Assembly (NCBI RefSeq): GCF_003208435.1
Contig: NZ_QKMF01000006.1
Coordinates: 186,001-250,000 of the forward strand
Length of the DNA: 64,000 bases
Source of the DNA: Pelagimonas varians
GTDB taxonomy: Bacteria > Pseudomonadota > Alphaproteobacteria > Rhodobacterales > Rhodobacteraceae
Direction: 5' to 3'
Part shown: positions 61,796 to 64,000 of the stretch, in pieces
How the letters are laid out: every line of letters begins with the position of its first letter
Position numbering within the stretch: position 1 is the first letter of the stretch
The notes under the pieces: generated by a model
What the model was told of the DNA's origin: nothing
What the model saw: only the letters and a program-made list of their open reading frames with translations
The model's database searches: none
Position numbers and translations under genes: made by a program

Positions 61796-62779
61796 ATGTA
61801 CTCCCAGGGATTGATCGGTGCCGATGGACGCACCGAAGAGACACAGGACTTTCTGGATGCATTCCAGAAACGCATTGATGCGGAAGAGAAAATTGAACCC
61901 AACGATGATATGCCGGAAGGGTATCGGCGGACTTTGGTGCGCCAGATCGGCCAGCACGCACATTCCGAAATTGTCGGCATGCTGCCTGAAGGCAACTGGA
62001 TCACCCGCGCACCTTCGCTGCGACGCAAGGCCGCGCTACTGGCGAAGGTTCAAGATGAGGGCGGTCATGGGCTCTATCTGTATTCGGCGGCCGAAACACT
62101 GGGTGTAAGCCGGGAAGAAATGACCGAGGAGTTGCTGAGCGGCAAAGCCAAATATTCGTCGATTTTCAATTACCCGACGTTGAGTTGGGCGGATATGGGG
62201 ATCGTCGGCTGGCTGGTTGACGGTGCTGCGATCATGAACCAGATCCCGCTGTGCCGGTGTTCCTATGGGCCCTATGCACGGGCTATGATTCGTGTGTGCA
62301 AGGAAGAGAGCTTTCACCAGCGTCAGGGCTATGAGATCGTTATGTTTTTGGCGCGCGGCACGGATGCGCAGCGCGAAATGGTGCAAGATGCATTGAACCG
62401 TTGGTGGTGGCCGTCGCTGATGATGTTTGGCCCGCACGACGCGGACAGCGCCCATTCGGAGCAATCTATGGAATGGAAGATCAAGCGGTTTTCCAACGAT
62501 GCCCTACGTCAGAAATTTATCGATGCGACGGTTCCGCAGGCGGAGTTTTTGGGGCTGACGCTGCCCGATCCAGATCTGAAATGGAACGCTGAAAAGGGCG
62601 GATATGATCATGGTGAAATTGATTGGGATGAGTTCTGGCGCGTGGTCAAAGGCCACGGTGTGATGAACCGTGACCGGATCAAGGCACGGAAAAAGGCCTG
62701 GGATGATGGCGCGTGGGTGCGTGAGGCCGCATTGGCCCATGCCGAGAAACGCGAAGCGCGCAAACAAGCCGCTGAGTAA
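61796..62779 (+). CDS. paaA: 1,2-phenylacetyl-CoA epoxidase subunit A
   Basis: 327 residues from ATG 61796 (GGAGGAGAGG upstream); an ATG at 61763 is an alternative. Di-iron ligands lie in [13 protein letters not shown] (Glu/His), [13 protein letters not shown] and EESFHQRQG. It is the catalytic subunit of the multicomponent oxygenase that epoxidises phenylacetyl-CoA, the entry to aerobic phenylacetate breakdown. Followed by paaB, paaC and paaD. Confidence 0.96.
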   Translation: MYSQGLIGADGRTEETQDFLDAFQKRIDAEEKIEPNDDMPEGYRRTLVRQIGQHAHSEIVGMLPEGNWITRAPSLRRKAALLAKVQDEGGHGLYLYSAAETLGVSREEMTEELLSGKAKYSSIFNYPTLSWADMGIVGWLVDGAAIMNQIPLCRCSYGPYARAMIRVCKEESFHQRQGYEIVMFLARGTDAQREMVQDALNRWWWPSLMMFGPHDADSAHSEQSMEWKIKRFSNDALRQKFIDATVPQAEFLGLTLPDPDLKWNAEKGGYDHGEIDWDEFWRVVKGHGVMNRDRIKARKKAWDDGAWVREAALAHAEKREARKQAAE

Positions 62780-62874
62780 ATCGGGATTGGCAGGGCGGAC
62801 GCGCGTGCAAGCACGACGCCCCACCCGCCATCCCGTAGCTTGACAGTATAGAATTTGGGAAGAGGACAAAGATC

Positions 62875-63159
62875 ATGGCAAACGAGACGCCACTTTGGGA
62901 AGTATTCATTCGTCCGCGCAACGGCCTTAGCCACAAGCATGTGGGGTCATTGCATGCGGCGGATGAGGTATTGGCCCTGAATGCCGCCCGCGATGTCTAT
63001 ACGCGGCGCAGTGAAGGAACGTCGATTTGGGTCGTGCGCTCATCGCAGATTGTCGCCAGTGATCCGGATCAATCCGAAGAAAACTTTGAACCAACCGGTG
63101 ACAAAATCTACCGCCACCCGACTTTCTACGACATTCCCGAAGAAGTGGGGCACATGTAA
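62875..63159 (+). CDS. paaB: Phenylacetyl-CoA epoxidase subunit B
   Basis: 94 residues. PLWEVFIRPRNGLSHKHVGSLHAAD is the family start and WVVRSSQIVASDPDQ follows. It forms a small structural subunit of the epoxidase complex. AAGAGGA lies upstream. Its stop and the next start share one base. Confidence 0.95.
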   Translation: MANETPLWEVFIRPRNGLSHKHVGSLHAADEVLALNAARDVYTRRSEGTSIWVVRSSQIVASDPDQSEENFEPTGDKIYRHPTFYDIPEEVGHM

Positions 63160-63893
63160 TGGCACTTTTTGATGCGGTGTTAGAGCTGGCCGATGATCAT
63201 CTTGTGTTGGGGCACCGGTTGTCAGAATGGTGCGGCCATGCGCCAATGTTAGAAGAAGATCTGGCCATGCCGAATATGGCGTTGGATTTGATCGGTTCGG
63301 CCCGCGTTTTGTATGACCATGCGGGCAAGTTGGAAGGCTCTGGCCGGGACGAAGACGCCTTGGCCTATCTTCGCGGCGAACGCGATTATCGCAATTGCCT
63401 GTTGGTTGAGCGTGAAAACGGTGATTTCGCTGTCACCATGTTGCGCCAGTTTTATTTCGCCGCCTTTATGGAGCCGTATTGGCAATCCGCATTGGGCAGC
63501 AGTGATCCGGTGATTGCGGGTGTTGCCGGCAAAGCTGTCAAAGAGATGGCGTATCACATTCGCCATGCGGGTGAATGGGTTGTCCGCTTGGGCGACGGGA
63601 CAGAGCAAAGTGCGGAGCGGATGCGCGACGCTGTTTTGGACCTGCACCCTTATACTGCTGAGCTGTTCGAGGAGGGTGCAGCAGAGGGGGTGGATGCCTT
63701 GCCATCTCGGGCGGCTGTTCGGCCTGTTTGGGACGCAACCGTGTCCGCTGTGTTTGCGCAGGCGGGCTTGGAAGTGCCTAAGGACGCCTTTCCCCAGACT
63801 GGAGGACGTAGCGGCATTCACGGCGAAGCCTTGGGGCATATGTTGGCAGAAATGCAGGTCTTGCACCGCGAACATCCAGGCGCAGTCTGGTGA
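63159..63893 (+). CDS. paaC: Phenylacetyl-CoA epoxidase subunit C
   Basis: 244 residues. Structural homologue of PaaA: LADDHLVLGHRLSEWCG at the start, then LALDLIGSARVLYDHAG-like ferritin helices and VKEMAYHIRHAGEWVVRLGDGTEQS. It lacks the complete di-iron ligand set and supports PaaA. Overlaps paaB by 1 nt and paaD by 4 nt. Confidence 0.95.
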   Translation: MALFDAVLELADDHLVLGHRLSEWCGHAPMLEEDLAMPNMALDLIGSARVLYDHAGKLEGSGRDEDALAYLRGERDYRNCLLVERENGDFAVTMLRQFYFAAFMEPYWQSALGSSDPVIAGVAGKAVKEMAYHIRHAGEWVVRLGDGTEQSAERMRDAVLDLHPYTAELFEEGAAEGVDALPSRAAVRPVWDATVSAVFAQAGLEVPKDAFPQTGGRSGIHGEALGHMLAEMQVLHREHPGAVW

Positions 63894-64000
63894 TCGCGGA
63901 GGCGGGAACCAAGGAGGCGGCATGGGACGCCGCAGCAGCCGTACCAGACCCTGAGGTGCCCTGTGTCACGGTGGCCGAATTGGGCATCTTGCGCAAAGTA
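63890..64000 (+). CDS. paaD: PaaD N-terminus (partial)
   Basis: GTG start at 63890, overlapping the paaC stop (GTGA), and open to the window end. Residues AAVPDPEVPCVTVAELG then ILRKV match the start of PaaD, the iron-sulfur assembly/maturation factor of the epoxidase. 37 codons are visible. Confidence 0.85.
   Translation, partial: MIAEAGTKEAAWDAAAAVPDPEVPCVTVAELGILRKV

Noticed and set aside
1-64000. Mobile elements, prophage, toxin-antitoxin or defence genes
   Set aside because: No transposase, integrase, phage structural, restriction or Cas-like protein appears in any supported frame, and codon use looks uniform.

Overview
The window looks like a chromosomal stretch of a marine Roseobacter-group alphaproteobacterium (Rhodobacteraceae). 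The grounds are the family-typical gene blocks: MarR/OmpR PetP-PetR; HDAC-like/xseB/ispA/dxs; a betaine-type demethylase cluster of GcvT-fused dehydrogenases; a two-subunit M16 pair; a split MnmC; a plant-type GshA; and a paa operon whose PaaA begins MYSQ. Gene density is high, intergenic gaps are short, and many neighbouring genes overlap by 4-8 nt. I see no insertion sequence, phage, integrase, CRISPR array, tRNA or rRNA.

Layout. 0-5 kb: end of purH, lspA, a BamF-like (DUF3035) lipoprotein, two M16 peptidase subunits, and dapA facing them. 5-10 kb: soluble lytic transglycosylase, EamA transporter, and mnmD divergent from an MnmC2-like FAD oxidoreductase. 10-20 kb: mainly minus-strand housekeeping (MaoC hydratase, HAD-IIA phosphatase, coiled-coil membrane protein, OmpA protein, ubiA), then rsmE, gshA and a convergent gamma-glutamyltransferase. 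19.24-19.99 kb: a gene-free stretch carrying three copies of a hairpin element with compensatory stem changes. 20-22 kb: an RsbW/RsbV-like partner-switch pair and a thiolase. 22.2-30.2 kb: a one-carbon/methylated-amine catabolic cluster. 30-40 kb: RarD, RluA, aldehyde dehydrogenase, 1-Cys peroxiredoxin, exonuclease III, thioredoxin-TPR, Lon-N protein, Trm112, Thr/Ser dehydratase and small conserved proteins. 39.7-45 kb: rpsO and pnp, separated by an inverted gst/nhaP/small-gene segment. 45-54.5 kb: orphan OmpR regulator, GTP cyclohydrolase II, L,D-transpeptidase-fold protein, a five-gene polyamine-type ABC operon and a PAS protein with a degenerate chemoreceptor-like tip. 54.5-61.7 kb: ilvE, petP-petR, HDAC-like gene, xseB-ispA-dxs and an SDR. 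61.8-64 kb: paaABC and the start of paaD (phenylacetyl-CoA epoxidase).

How it works together. The 22.2-30.2 kb cluster reads as a pathway: a zinc-thiol methyltransferase of the betaine-homocysteine type, two FAD/THF-dependent N-demethylases, a GFA-fold protein and a GlxA/GbdR-like activator. GshA and Ggt make and break glutathione and share one bidirectional terminator.

Most notable signals. The strongest non-coding signal is the triplicated hairpin element at 19.3-19.8 kb. The mismatch pattern (A:C in + sense becoming G:U in - sense) and a U-tailed terminator point to transcription from the minus strand. A second family is a 21-nt palindrome found three times, each time just after a gene's stop codon.
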